From assembly GCA_014529385.2 (NCBI GenBank), contig CM043959.1, positions 93,630,529 through 93,694,528 on the forward strand: a stretch of 64,000 nt of DNA, in the 5' to 3' direction. The DNA is from Adiantum capillus-veneris. Lineage: Eukaryota > Streptophyta > Polypodiopsida > Polypodiales > Pteridaceae. A model generated the notes under the pieces. The model searched no databases. It was given only the letters and a program-made list of their open reading frames with translations, and was not told the origin of the DNA. The position numbers and the translations under genes were made by a program. Below, one piece after another: positions 1 through 11,400 of this stretch (the first letter of the stretch is position 1; each line of letters begins with the position of its first letter).

Positions 1-5
1 ATGGT

Positions 6-1130
6 GTGCTACCGATTCCTACAGATCGCGCAACCTGGAAACATATAGACGATACATGGCCGGATTTTGCCAAGGAAGCTCAAAATTTACGCATAGGCCT
101 GGCTATGGATGGTGTAAATCCATTTGGTCATAGATCAACATCTTACAGTGTATGGCCCGTTGTCATCATCAACTACAACATTCCCCCGTGGGGTTGACTA
201 CCAAGAAGGGGCGCTTGTGGCTAAGCTTGATTGTGTTGAGGCGGTATAAAGTGAAGAATATGGATGTGTATCTTTGTCCACTATTGGAAGAGCTACAAAA
301 ATTGTGGATTGGCATAGAAGTGGTGGATATGAGTCAACACACAGGTCGACAGAATGCTTTGATCTGAGGCGTTATAATGTGGACCATGCATGACTATCCC
401 GGGCTAACAGAATGCTCAAGTGATTTACACTCAAACTCAAACACTGTAAATCTTGCTTTTTCTCAAGCTTATCTATTGTCATGTGTATACATATTGCAGG
501 GCTTCAAACAAGCGGATACAGAGCATGTGTCACATGTGGACCTAGACTTAATGCACGTCGAGTGCCCTCGTTGAAGAAGTAAGTCTGCGAAGGTCATCAA
601 GCATATCTTCCAAAGAATCATGTGTTACACGACGGCTTTTTGGGAAGAGAGCCACGGAGGATGTCTGCACAAGCATGGTTAGAGCATAAGGAGATGTGTG
701 ATGACGATTTGTTCCCCACGAATGAAGAGACTCTCTCTATGGTACGAGTTACCATATTGGCCCAGAATTACGATCAATCACTTGCTCGATCCAATGCACA
801 TATTCAAGAATGTGGGTAATCTGCTGTAGGACCATCTGAATGGAAAGAAAGATACTTTGGGAGCCAGGGTTGACCTTGGAAATGTGGATCGTATGGAGCA
901 ATATTGGCCATAGGCAACATCTGACAGATCGATAAAACTCCCTAAAGCGCCATGATCCCAAGAACGCAAAGTAAAAGAGACCATTCGATCTATGCGGACC
1001 CCCACTGGCGTAATGCACTCGCTATGAAAATGTTTCACTAAAGAAGGAAAGCTTACCGGTTTGAAGTCATGTATGTTTGAAGTGGAATATATCATAGTGG
1101 AAAACATGCGTAAAAAATTCGTGTGTGGAC
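6..1130 (+). pseudogene. tnp2-type CACTA transposase fragment (Transposase_21)
   Basis: Three frames together carry the plant tnp2 signature. The pieces are WPDFAKEAQNLRIGLAMDG and VNPFG with STSYSVWPVV (about 50-200), then KNMDVYLCPLLEELQKLW (about 270-310), MWTMHDYP (377-400), and finally LPYWPRITINHLLDPMHIF near 750-810. In the family this region is the catalytic transposase that cuts and joins CACTA ends in the nucleus. Stops and frame changes fall between the pieces, as at about 195, 365 and 575, and the 5' part is cut by the window edge. The match is by remembered family motifs, not by a search. Confidence 0.85.
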
Positions 1131-1139
1131 TTTAATATC

Positions 1140-1856
1140 ATTGATAGACGTGTTTTGCACTTTATTTTACAAGTGGCCATTGAGGGATGTTTGTCTCCTG
1201 ACGTCCGTAACACAATCTACAAACTTGCGAAGTTGGTGCAATGTATCTCATAAAAGGAGATCAATGTAGACTCCATACCATTCGCCAAACTAAACGTTGC
1301 GGAGACTGTGTGCATGTTTGAGAAACACTTTCCTACTACCATGGTAACCATTCAAGTGCATCTTCTTGTTCACATAGTTGATGAGGTGGAAATAGCTGGC
1401 ACTGTACATTCCAGATGGATGTTCTTTTCAGAACTTTTCATCAAAACGCTCAAGGTATATGTGCATCAGAAGGCACGTCCGGAGGGGAGCATGGCAAAAG
1501 TTTGGCTGGTATCAGAGTTCTTAGTTTACATTGACAGATTTTATAAAGCCCGGGACACGCTATGGCAAACCATAGATGATGAGAGCATATCTGGGATTGT
1601 CATGTGCAATCTCGGTGTTGAGAAGAAGATGACGGAAGATCTAGACGCTCAAATCAACCAATTTTGCATGCTTCACAATCCAATGATGCAAAAGTGGATT
1701 TCACAATACGAGGATGCAAAGCAAGAGCGACAAAGGGCACGAATCGAGTGGAGATGGGGAAGACAACTGCCGATGCATTATCCGACGATTTTGGAGAGCT
1801 TACCAGCATTCATGAGTTTAAGATCGTTGCACAACCAATTGAAAAGTGCACAATAG
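1140..1856 (+). pseudogene. DUF4218 region of CACTA transposase
   Basis: The frame reads AIEGCLSPDVRNTIYKLAKL near 1170-1230, a stop, then an open stretch from 1308 with FEKHFPTTMVTIQVHLLVHI, RWMFFSELFIKTLKVYV and ARPEGSMAK. This is the DUF4218 domain that follows tnp2 in plant CACTA transposases; its molecular role is not well defined. A stop near 1250 splits the domain. The 1308-1856 segment is the longest open piece of this transposase copy. Confidence 0.85.
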
Positions 1857-2169
1857 TACGGTGAAGAAGTGCCTGAGGAGGAGTGGGAGTACTCTCGGGG
1901 TTGCGCGACCAAGGTAAGTTTGCAATGTACGACTAGCGACTTTATAGATGTTTGAACGGCCACTCATAATCTTTGTTGGTTGTAGTATAATTCATACACA
2001 ACAGTATGGTGTAAAGGTTGATATTTTAGGGCGGAGCGGATCAACAAAAAGCATTTTACTCAAGATTGTGGAATCATGGCAAAATTTGAATAGTCTAGTC
2101 GACGATGGTCCGCTGATGCAGATCCTGTGGTGGTGGAACTCGTTTACTTTGGCATGCTATAAGAGATTT

Positions 2170-2520
2170 TGAGGATTGATTATAAAGGTTTTTTTATCCA
2201 CTTGTTCGACGTGCAATGGTTCAAGATAAACATGGAGGGTCGCAACGCTACTGTGCACAGAGAAGAGTTTGGGTTCCTTGAGGTGGATTCAACTAGAAAA
2301 TGGACCTCGACCTAAGAGACACTTTCGTACTACCGGAGCATTGTGAACAAGTAAGTATGTAAATAGTTAACATTCAATTTTAGAAGTTATGTGCTTGGAA
2401 GCTCTCATGTAAGTTATATGGCTATGATAGGTGATATTTCATCCTACAAAGTCTGCATCAAACTGGTGGTACGTCATAGAGGTAGCCCCTCATAGTGCAC
2501 GGACGTATGAGGGCTACCAT
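2170..2520 (+). pseudogene. DUF4216-like region of CACTA transposase
   Basis: The piece YKGFFIHLFDVQWFK (about 2180-2230) is followed by HREEFGFLEVDSTRKW and, after an interruption, by VIFHPTKSASNWWYVIEVAP from 2429. The order and spacing fit DUF4216, which follows DUF4218 in plant CACTA proteins. Stops and an intron-like gap at about 2350-2430 interrupt it. Confidence 0.6.
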
Positions 2521-2639
2521 GTGCCAATCACAGCAGCATCAATGGAGGAGATTGGAGAAGATGCTCAGTCAGAAGCCGCTGAGATGGTGTGCTACTCTCA
2601 ATGGGATGCATGCAGAGGACCTACAAAATGAAACGGAGG

Positions 2640-2880
2640 ACGTCTGCCTAAACCGCCTCATGTTCGACGAGGCATCCCCATCTACGCTAGATTTTGTGCG
2701 GCTATCGACTGTTACTGGCTACACACCACTAGCTACTCCTTCGGGAGTCACCCCAGTCGACACTCCTCGCTTCTTAGCCCAGACTCCAGTGGAGACACCT
2801 GATGTCCGTACCCCCATCGAGACGCCGCTAGAGACCCTTGCCAAGACACCCAGGTTCACGCGTCCCAGGTGAGAGGACTT
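2640..2880 (+). pseudogene. Thr-Pro-rich low-complexity segment of the CACTA ORF
   Basis: This frame encodes a string of TP-containing repeats, such as TPLATPSGVTPVDTP, TPVETPDVRTP and ETPLETLAKTP, over about 50 residues. It lies between the DUF4216-like part and the last exon-like part, so it is probably a disordered linker of the transposon protein. No function can be assigned. Confidence 0.5.
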
Positions 2881-3720
2881 ACCGTACTCTGTCGACATCA
2901 GCGGCGGCATCATCTTGGATAAAGAAGGCAAGAAGGTGATCTTGCACATGCGCGGTCTTTGCTCTCAGGTGGTCAGACACTACATACTAAACACATGGAG
3001 TGAAGTACCAAGTGAATTAAAAGATAGAGTCATCTGACGAGTTCCCCGTGTCAAGTCGAGATGAGCGCTTCAATGAAGCCTGATGAAGGTTCAAATGCGC
3101 GAATACTGCAAGCACAAGTGTTCTGAGATACAAAAAGCAATAAAGCATGGGTGGAACAAGCGAGATTGGCTGGCCAAAGAAGATTGAAAGAATGCGAAGC
3201 GAGCAACGCGCGAAAATCCTGAGAAGTGGAAGCAACAAAAGGAGGCAGCCAAAGGGCGAGTAGATGCAGGGATCTCGCACCACTTGGGGAGCGGCGGGTG
3301 GACATCATTTGAGACTAATTTTGTAAGTGTTTTTGCATTGCTCTTTAGGTTTGGTAGTTACGTCTCTTTGTACTTCTAAATTCTAGCATAATGGATTCTT
3401 TGTATGTTTTGAATAGTGGTCGATGACACGACGTGACCCCACACCGTATGAGCACAAGTACGCAGGCAAAAAGGGCTTAAACGCCCTGATGGACATTTTG
3501 AGTTCTCGTAGCGTCATGGTTAGTATTTCACTTTACTCTTTTACATTTGTTGTATTTTAATGATAAGCTACGAAAATATATTGTTTTGTAATTATATGTT
3601 TATACTTACAGTAAATCTTATTGTTTTTTTTTTACAAAATCCGACAAATACGTCGCTTGGACGCGATGAGACGTCTGATTAGACAGCGTCAGTCTATCCG
3701 TAGTCAGATAGCACTAGTTT
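2881..3720 (+). pseudogene. Possible 3' coding part of the CACTA element
   Basis: Broken frames resemble the C-terminal plant transposase part (Transposase_24 type): charged stretches, then HHLGSGGWTSFET near 3280-3310 and KYAGKKGLNALMDILSSR near 3460-3515. The match is weak and rests mainly on position. From 3720 to 4130 I see only AT-rich sequence with no recognisable coding. Confidence 0.35.
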
Positions 3721-4134
3721 TTTATTTTTCCTAGCATGTATACACAAGATGACATGTGTACATCTCTTTGGTAACTATTAGAAAACGATGTATATTTTTT
3801 CAATAATGACAATTGTGTTGTAACTATTACATTTGCAAAGCTTATCAAAATCAAGTGATTTTGTCTATGAAGTGTACAATTTTTTCATTGCCTTACTTTT
3901 CTCAATTCATTTTTGTGTAATTACACTTGTCAGTTTTGCATCTCTATTCTATGCATGATGAAGTTAATGATTTTATTGCCTTGTGGGTGACTACTTTGGG
4001 TTTTATACCTTAGACTTTCTTTCAAAGGTGAATTTGGGCTTATCTTGGATTCATTTAGGTTTATTCTATTATTGAAACATTCAATATGGTTGATGGGTGG
4101 CAGAGCAGTCAATGCCTTGTCACCCAGAAATTTT

Positions 4135-4379
4135 TACTATCGGGCGTCGCTATGAGCGTCCCTATATAAGGATCTGCAGTGTCGCTATAGGAAGCTTGCG
4201 AGAGCATCTCTATATACATCTCTATGTGCGTCGCTATATAGTGACGTAGATAGCAACGCATATAGCGACGTTCTAATAGCAACGTTGTTAGCGACGGTCT
4301 TAGCGACGCCGAGGAGTATAAAAACCCAGTGTATTTTTGTCCCTAAAAACGTCACAAGTGTACACAACCTCTTGCAGTG
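4135..4379 (+). repeat. CACTA subterminal repeats and 3' terminal repeat
   Basis: Copies of GCGTCGCTATA or its complement (TAGCGACG) recur in both orientations, as at 4145, 4173, 4229, 4265 and 4300. The block ends in CTCTTGCAGTG at 4369-4379. Dense inverted subterminal motifs next to a CACT(A/G) end are the binding region for CACTA transposase in this superfamily. A similar motif set recurs at 63212-63420. Confidence 0.8.
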
Positions 4380-4686
4380 TATACAATCGACAAATAGCTC
4401 TTTGCAATGTCTTCATACACACACCTTTTACGCAAAAGGATTATGAAATCGGGACAATTAATTGGACTCATACGAAAGTTGTGCAAAAACCACACCAAGT
4501 GCAAAGGCTAATTGATGAGAAATTATGCAAGAAATCAAAAGACTAAATGCGACTTCATCCTCCTCTAATCACCAAAGGGTAGAGAAGCATGTCCATGCCC
4601 AAGTGGTGATTAGGGAGTGGTAGTATTAAAGAAACTAATGCAAATACAGATTAATTGATAGATAAGCCTATGTATAGAATTGTCGG
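4380..4686. other. Unassigned flank beyond the CACTA end
   Basis: There is no ORF with recognisable content. It lies between the CACTA terminus and a possible LTR primer site. Confidence 0.4.
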
Positions 4687-4697
4687 GTTTGATACCA
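4687..4697 (-). other. Possible tRNA-iMet primer binding site of an LTR relic
   Basis: On the minus strand this reads TGGTATCAAAC, 9 of 11 positions of the plant initiator-Met primer site (TGGTATCAGAG). It is followed two bases away by a TGTTGTGAAGC start at 4700. The layout fits the 5' LTR junction of a minus-strand, copia-like element. No internal domains or second LTR are seen. Confidence 0.35.
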
Positions 4698-4699
4698 CT

Positions 4700-5960
4700 T
4701 GTTGTGAAGCATGTTCCCTTAGCACCAGTGATTCAACGTTAGGCTATGGAAAAAGTAAACTTAATGCTTTACAATTATTGGCTAGAAAGGTTGCATGCTG
4801 TTGCTATTGGACCATGTCATCATTTATCTTTCCTAGATGGCTAGAGTGCTTTCTCATATAGAGACACAAGTTTGGCTTACCCTAACATATAATACTTGCA
4901 TTAGCGGGTTTCTCACCCAAAGCAAGAAGGCCTTCAATTGTTGATTCCCTAGAAGTCTTCTTGCATATATGCGAATGTGAATCCCTTGTATCGCACCTCA
5001 GTGAAGGTCACCTCCGTATCCCAATTGTTATTCTCTACAGAAGCAGTTCGCATATAAGAGCACTTTGGTGCTAGTTGGAGTACACTAGACCCGTTTTATT
5101 CTTGTTTGATTTATAGTAAAATTGAATTGAACAAAAAGAAAATGAACTACAAAATTGAAGGGAGGGAGAGGCGCACTCAAATTCAAGTTTTCTTTGTAGC
5201 TTGTGTAGCACATGCGGTGGGGTAAAGGGACGATGGCGAGTGGAAGGTGGAAGCTCACTTCTCATCTTCCTCAACCGCGAATCTCTTGCAACAGGTCCTG
5301 AGCATCTTCATTTGGACTTTTGGAGCTTTTATTTTATAATATATACACTACAAGTTTTGGATCTTTTCATAGCTGCGAAAACGAGTGGAAAAATCGCGAT
5401 TCACACCCACCGACTGAGAAAATGACTTTTTTATACGCGCAAGCATGAAAAAATAAAAGCTGAAAAGCTATTTTTCTGTTGAAAAAAAAAATTCACACTC
5501 TTGGAACAGTCACGGGGCCGTGACTGTTCCAAAATTGAACGGAACAGTCAACATTTGCTTTTTAAAAAATTGCTTTTTCCATGAGAATCTTATTTTTATT
5601 ATATTGAAACTTTTACACGTGGCCCAAAATTCTTCGATGAACTATGAAAATGGGTGAAAAAAAGGGCCTTTTTCTTAACTTGTGAAAAGTTCAAAAACTT
5701 GTAGTGATAGGTCTCGACTCTTTGCAAAATGGATGCAAAGGTGACAAAGGAGGATGAAATGTAACGTCCCTTAAGAGGCTAATTACACCCTCACCTAAAT
5801 CTATATATATGCTTGAGAAAAATTAAATGGAGCAGTTCTATATTTGTTCTCATGAAAATTTTGATGGTTATGCAATAAAGGGTTAATCGTAGTGGTTCTC
5901 AACTAATCTATTTGAGAGTGTGCTTGGTAGAGATGTTACCATTCTGTCTGGAATGGCTCT
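4700..5960. other. Unassigned AT-rich region, possibly an LTR relic
   Basis: No coding sequence is recognised. The left edge may be an LTR start (see 4687-4697). A short hairpin lies at 5501-5532. The remaining short ORFs lack any family motif. Confidence 0.3.
5501..5532. repeat. Perfect 15-bp-arm hairpin
   Basis: Arms TTGGAACAGTCACGG (5501-5515) and its exact reverse complement (5518-5532) are separated by GG. A third partial copy, GGAACAGTCA, follows at about 5541. It could be a MITE tip or a regulatory dyad; no function is evident. Confidence 0.8.
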
Positions 5961-5964
5961 GCCT

Positions 5965-6795
5965 TCTTTCACAAGAAGTTTTCAACAAATTCTCACAATA
6001 TTTCCCACATTGTGACTTACCTCAACATCATGAGCTTCTATGAGGGAGGCGCTGCATACCTAGCTAGGTACGATTGGGGGCAGTGGACTGCCGGCCCGGT
6101 CCGGGGGGGGGGGGGGATGCGGCGCCTCCCTCACAGAAGCTCATGATGTTATGCATTATATGAAAAACACTGAGAAAGACTCCATTTTCGTACATGAGAA
6201 AATTTGTAAGTCTTCTTGTGTTTATGGGTTGCACTCCTCAATGATTCTCTTCTCAAGTTTATAAGCTCGGGTAGTGCACTATGTGATCGTGCTAATGTAT
6301 AACGTGAGTTCACAGCAGGAGGAGCTTTTTAATGCAAAAGTTTTAGACAAATTAAAAGCGATACATTAACAAATTAACAAAAGGGGTGAAAAAAAAGTCT
6401 TAAAATAAGAGATCATTTTATTCATTTGAGTTCGACATAAAAATTAAGTCATTCACCACATCTAATCCTTCCTTCTAGGTGAAAATGTAATCATCTAGGT
6501 AGGTGCCGACGCCACCCACACAACACAAGAAGATATAGAAATTTTCTCATGTAGGAAAACGGAGTCATTCTCATTGGTTTTCATACAATGCACAACATGA
6601 TGAGCTTCTGCTCGAGAGGCACCGCATACCTAGCTAGGTACGATTGGGGGTAGGGGACCGCCGGCCCCGTGGGGGGGGCCGGCGGTCCCCTACCCCCAAT
6701 CGTACCTAGCTAGGTATGCGGTGTCACAGAAGCTCATCATGTTGAGGTAAGTCACAATGTGGGAAATGTTGTGAGAATTTGTCCAAAACTTATTG
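5965..6795. repeat. Foldback element with hairpins inside each arm
   Basis: The left arm (about 5965-6245) is an inverted, diverged copy of the right arm (about 6505-6795). For example, TTCTCACAATATTTCCCACA on the left matches the reverse complement of the right at about 6755-6776. Each arm holds its own hairpin. The right one is nearly perfect (6593-6744). The left one (6023-6150) has lost one inner side and carries a run of 14 G at 6103-6116. No transposase is encoded. Confidence 0.8.
6593..6744. repeat. About 150-bp near-perfect hairpin
   Basis: CAACATGATGAGCTTCTG at 6593-6610 pairs with 6727-6744. The inner GC-rich arms, which include the ACCTAGCTAGGT core, pair over more than 45 bp around a short G-rich loop near 6670. 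The structure would extrude as a cruciform or, if transcribed, fold into a long double-stranded RNA. Confidence 0.9.
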
Positions 6796-7470
6796 TGATG
6801 GTGGGTGGTGCATCATCTGGAAAGATCTGGTGGGCGAGATGAATGGGCAAAGCAAGAAGCCCGATCTTATGAAGATTCCTTTTGCTCAGCCTGATGCGGG
6901 CCATGGCGAGCTTGTGCAACTCTCCAAACATGCTCACTTCTCCCAGAAGGATTGCCCACAATTGGAAGCCTAAGATTCCACGTGCACTGCAAAAAGTGAC
7001 ATGCAGCTCACCCACTTTGTCTCTCTCAACCTTGGGACCGGAGGACGTGATCACTAAAATTTTGATCGGGATCGGGATCATTTCCACAAAAAAATAAAAA
7101 TAAATAAATAAATAAATAAAATTAAAATTAAAAAAAAAACGAAAAATAAAAACATGAGTGAGGGGGAGGTTATAAAAAAATCAAAAATATTTAAGCGTGA
7201 GTGACTGGGGGGATCACTAAAATTTTGATCGGGATCATTTGCCCAAGCCCAAGCCTCAGTCCTCAGTCTTTTGATATATACTAGACTCACTCTTATATAT
7301 ATACCCTACCCCCTCAAGAGGGAATGAGAGCATGTGGGGCAAGTCCTCCACTCTCCTCCCTTCTCTTCCCACTTGCACCCTTAGACTTGCTATTTGGAGC
7401 CTAGTTCCTCAGCTAGGAAAAGACTGTTTCGGGCTTTTCTGGAGCAAAATAGAACCAAACGGTGGGCTGT
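6796..7470. other. Unassigned region with AT-rich tract and short direct repeat
   Basis: A short open frame (6779-6973, DGGWCIIWKDLVGEMNGQ) has no recognisable family. An A-rich tract lies at 7087-7145. A 25-bp sequence beginning GATCACTAAAATTTTGATC occurs at 7049-7073 and again at 7212-7236. The right edge of this region is the sequence into which element A inserted and should be continuous with 35374 onward. Confidence 0.5.
7466..7470. repeat. Target site duplication of element A, left copy
   Basis: GCTGT here is repeated exactly at 35369-35373, directly after the other LTR end. A 5-bp duplication is normal for Ty3/gypsy integrase. Confidence 0.93.
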
Positions 7471-8404
7471 TGTTAAGGCGGTTACGCCGCTAGCGGAAGC
7501 TAAATAGCGAGAACTCAACCAACAACAGAATTTGTCAGACGAGGACGGAGCTTGACCCGCAGGCGCATGGAAACAACTAGGTAGGTGTCAAATCACCTAT
7601 TCGACCTTCTAATGACAATCACTACTAAGGAAATCAAATCTAAGTTCTAAAATACGCAAGTGACTGAAATCCGTACTACGAACGAATGCTATACGAAACA
7701 GGATCTAGAATCATTGAATCGATCTCAAACTCAAGGGGAAGTCTATACACTAGGTAAGAACAACACCCTAAAGACTTGAACTGCAAAATCAACCTATAAC
7801 CACTCCGTGCGGTAAACGCGTATGAAGACAGGCCGAAAAATACAGGTGACCGAAACTTGACCCCGATGGTATCAATGTGTAGCTCTACTCGTTGTGGTTC
7901 TATAGATATGTTGCACACTCCATTCCGACACACGAGTTGGAAGAAAACTCACACCGAAGCTCGTAGGAACTTACCACACATAGAAGCCAATAGCGCGCAC
8001 TCTTGGTATCTGTGCGTAGCTCTCGCCGTTGCTAACACAATGGCAGTGTCGCTTCTCCAATGGCGGCTCCGTAGCTCGCGTAGCAAGTAGATAAGACTCT
8101 CTCTCTCTCTCTCTCAGACACAGTCACGGCGCTCCAAAAACTCACTTGATTAAATAAAACCCTCCTTTTAGGTTACAAAACTTTGGCTTATATACCTCAG
8201 CCTTGGAGGTGAGAACATCTCTAACTAATTACATCAGCAAGTGAAATTACTTCGGAATTACAAGCTGGAAACTCAATTGAGTCCCGTTACTTAATGAATG
8301 GCTCCAATCAAAATCAATGTCGGAAAGACATTTATTACAATCAATGGTTACAAAAATGATGAGTGTGAGCAAAAATGTGGGTGTGATCCTCTGCTGGCTC
8401 AACA
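7471..8404 (-). repeat. 3' LTR of element A
   Basis: This is a 934-bp direct repeat of 34395-35368, bounded by TG and CA. A minus-strand TATATAAG lies at 8194-8187. The CT tract (8097-8115, 19 nt) is 40 nt shorter than in the 5' LTR, which exactly accounts for the length difference between the LTRs. Confidence 0.95.
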
Positions 8405-8416
8405 CTCCCCCCCTCC
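8405..8416 (-). other. 3' polypurine tract of element A
   Basis: The minus strand reads GGAGGGGGGGAG directly abutting the TG of the 3' LTR. This is the expected primer position for plus-strand DNA synthesis. An identical 12-mer recurs internally at 14513-14524. Confidence 0.93.
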
Positions 8417-8453
8417 GCGTTCATGTCGTCCCTGACATGAATTTTATGCTTGG

Positions 8454-11400
8454 TCAATAAAGTCCTGTCGTCTTGAGCATCTGCAAATGTGATTCGTATC
8501 GTAGGTTTCCGATGGTCAAGGTTGGGCCGAATATTTTGCTTTCGTGGGTGAAAAAGCCGGTGTAGAAAGCTTCTTGGAATGTTTGCATGTGGAAGCTAGG
8601 CAAAAACATAATCCTTTGGTATAGGAGGTGCAACACTTTTGGAGAAGGCTGCAATGAAAGATCATATATCATATCAGTCACTATGTCGGCCGTCGATAGT
8701 AGACTCGAGGTCGTGGCTTTATCTGGCGCGAACACTTCAATGCAAGCTAAGAGAGTCCTGTAGATTTTCTTGAGCATCTGACACGAAAGGTCAGGAGAGC
8801 CAGTAAAGAGCTTGATGGTGCCCGTTAGGGTTTTCACCATGTAGGCTTTACCTATTCTCTCTCCTGCCTTTGGTCCTGGCATCCTGGGATAATTAAGCCA
8901 ATTTGGCTTCTTTTCTGCAATCTTGCCATGCTCTTTCCAGTTTCTGACTCTTGGCACCGGGCAGAAGGTTGCATTCTCCCGAATCTCCTTTGGTGCCTCC
9001 ACCAAGTAGATGAGGTAGGTTGGGTATTTGTTCAGTCAACCTTTCCTCCATCTAGGTTGTGAATCTACTATCTTCTTTGACTGTTCCTCCTTTGTGATGT
9101 CGCCTTCGTAAAGAGCGACATACTGCTCCTCCTCTATTCTCTTTTTCGTCTTTAGCACTTCGAATTTCATCAAAGGGAAAGGCAGGCTGGGTTGTATCCA
9201 CTCTTCATGGAGAACTTTTGTGTCTAATCCCTGAAGTCTAATGGAGATGAGGAGTCTCCTCTCCCATTCCATTTCCGCCTTGGCACTCTCCTCTGTTGAC
9301 TTTTCTATTTGGTCATGGAGCCTTTGTTCTTCTTCTTCAGAGATTCCTAAAGTCGAGGCCACCTCGTGAGCTGGGGCTGGATCTTCAATTGTGGTTGCCT
9401 CTCCAGTTTCTGGTAGCTCTATGGTTGCTCCACCTGATTCTTCTTGTGGTGTCTCTGTCTCTCTTCTTTGTTGCTCTTGTAGATCTTGGAGCTGTTTGCG
9501 GAGGGCCTCATTCTCTGTCCATAGTGTTTGATTTTCTAATGTGAGCCTCTCCTCTGCGGCCAATGATCCCTCTGCAATGTGCAACCTTTGCACTTGCTCT
9601 AATCTTAGCTCTCTTTGTAAGCTTCGGATCTGATCTTCTAAAGCTAGTACGAGAGTTCCTTCTTGTTCGGTTCCTGCTCTGCTAGCTCTAGGGGTAGTCC
9701 TAAGTCTAGTGATTGTTCTTTCTTGGAGCTCGACTCTTTCCCTTAGCTCAATGAGCTCATCCTTGGCTGCCTCCAACTCATCTTCTATCCGCTCCTTTGC
9801 TTCCTGTGCACTTGTTACCTCTCTTGAAGCCTCGGCTAGCTGGAGTATCAATCCGTCTCTCTCGTTTTCTGCGTCATAGAGTGATGCTTTATGACTTTCA
9901 GATTCAGTCATAGCATTCTCTAATTTCCTCTGCAACTCTGCTTCCCTTTGTTTGGCTGTCTCAATCTCTACTTCCTTTGCCCTGGATCTTTCTTTCATCT
10001 TGCCTAGCAGTTCATGCACCATGTGCATATCTTTTTCATCTTCATTTGTCAACTCTAAAGCTCTTTCTGCCACCACCTCCACTGGCTTCGGCTCTTCTAG
10101 TACGTTCTGTTCGTCCAGTTTCTCTTCACTTTCTTTTGTACTCTTTGTTTTTTCCTCCGTCCCTCTCCGATCATCTTGTTTTTGTAGGGTGATCCCATAA
10201 ACTGCCTCAAGGGCCTCTGCTTCAGTGTATCCTATCGCTACCAGATCCTCATAATCATTTCTCTTTTGCTGAACTGGATCTATCTCCTTTTCTTTGGTCT
10301 CGGCCTTCGACTTTTCCAAATCATCTGTGTCCATCTCTATTGTGGTCTCTTCCACGATATTTTTCGTCTTCTTCGGGTTTGGTACATCAGTCATAGAGGG
10401 GTATCTGTCCTCAGCTTCCTTGGCTTTCCCCTTGTCGGCTTGCCCGTCTTTCTCTTGAGATTTAGTAGACTCATCTACTTTCCCTTTCCCCTTGTCGTCC
10501 TTTTTCAGCTCAGCTTTTAAAAGCTGTACCTCCTCTTCAGTGTATGGCTCGACAGGTTGCTGCTCCAGTATAGCCTCTGACTCCTCATAAGCTTTAATAT
10601 ATTGATCGTATTGATCAACATGTGGCCTGGCTGAGCTAGTTCCGACTTTGGTGGGTTCTGGCACCCACTTTTCTTCAAAGTCACCCTTTAGAGCTCTTTC
10701 TGCTCTAAACTGCTCCACTAGTCTTTCCATTCTTGCCACTTTCTGACTTTTGGTTTGCTTGGGAGCAACCTTCTTCTTTACTTTCTTCATAAGCGGCTCG
10801 TCCACCTCCTCTTCAGGTTCTGAAACTATTTCTAGTTTCCGGCGTGCTCTTGTGGACGCCCTCTTGGATACTTCGGGCTGTTCTTCCTCCTCGTCGGCTT
10901 CTCTAAGCCACTCATTCTGGGAGGGAACCTTTGGCCACTGATCTCTAGCTCCAATAGCTTCATAAGCTATTCTTGTCAGAATTTCCGCTCCTCCTATGTA
11001 CTTTGGCTTCTCGTTGTGCATGGAAATTACTTGCTCGTGGATGTGTTGAGCGTAATTCACCTCTTTTGGCATATTGCTCTTTAATGCCCATGTGATGGTG
11101 GTCGCAATGGCATGGGGCGGTGTCGTATACTTTTGTGGTCTTTTACTGCAAACATGGAGAAACTGGTTGTACAGTCGGCAAAGGGTTGCCGCTCTTGGAT
11201 CCGCCATATCTCCATAGGTTGCACTTTGCTTCTTGGGCCCATAGACCTCTATGGCCTCCCTTCTTTCCCTGACCAAGCTCCCTTTGTTGTGCAGCTTCAA
11301 TGCGTCGACTGCAATGAGCTGTGGAGTGATCTGTACTTCTACTTTCTCTCCATCCATGGCTGTCAATGTGGCTTTCCCATCCTTCTAAATGGATGTTGCC

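Larger units (their letters stand above)
1..4379 (+). mobile_element. CACTA (En/Spm) transposon, 3' part, decayed
   Basis: Plus-strand remnants follow the usual plant CACTA order: tnp2 transposase, DUF4218, DUF4216, a low-complexity tail, subterminal repeats, then a terminal repeat. The last bases at 4368-4379 read CACTGCAAGAGG on the minus strand, close to the plant CACTA terminus CACTACAAGAAA. The 5' end lies outside the window. Stops and frameshifts interrupt all the coding parts, so the copy is inactive. Confidence 0.88.
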
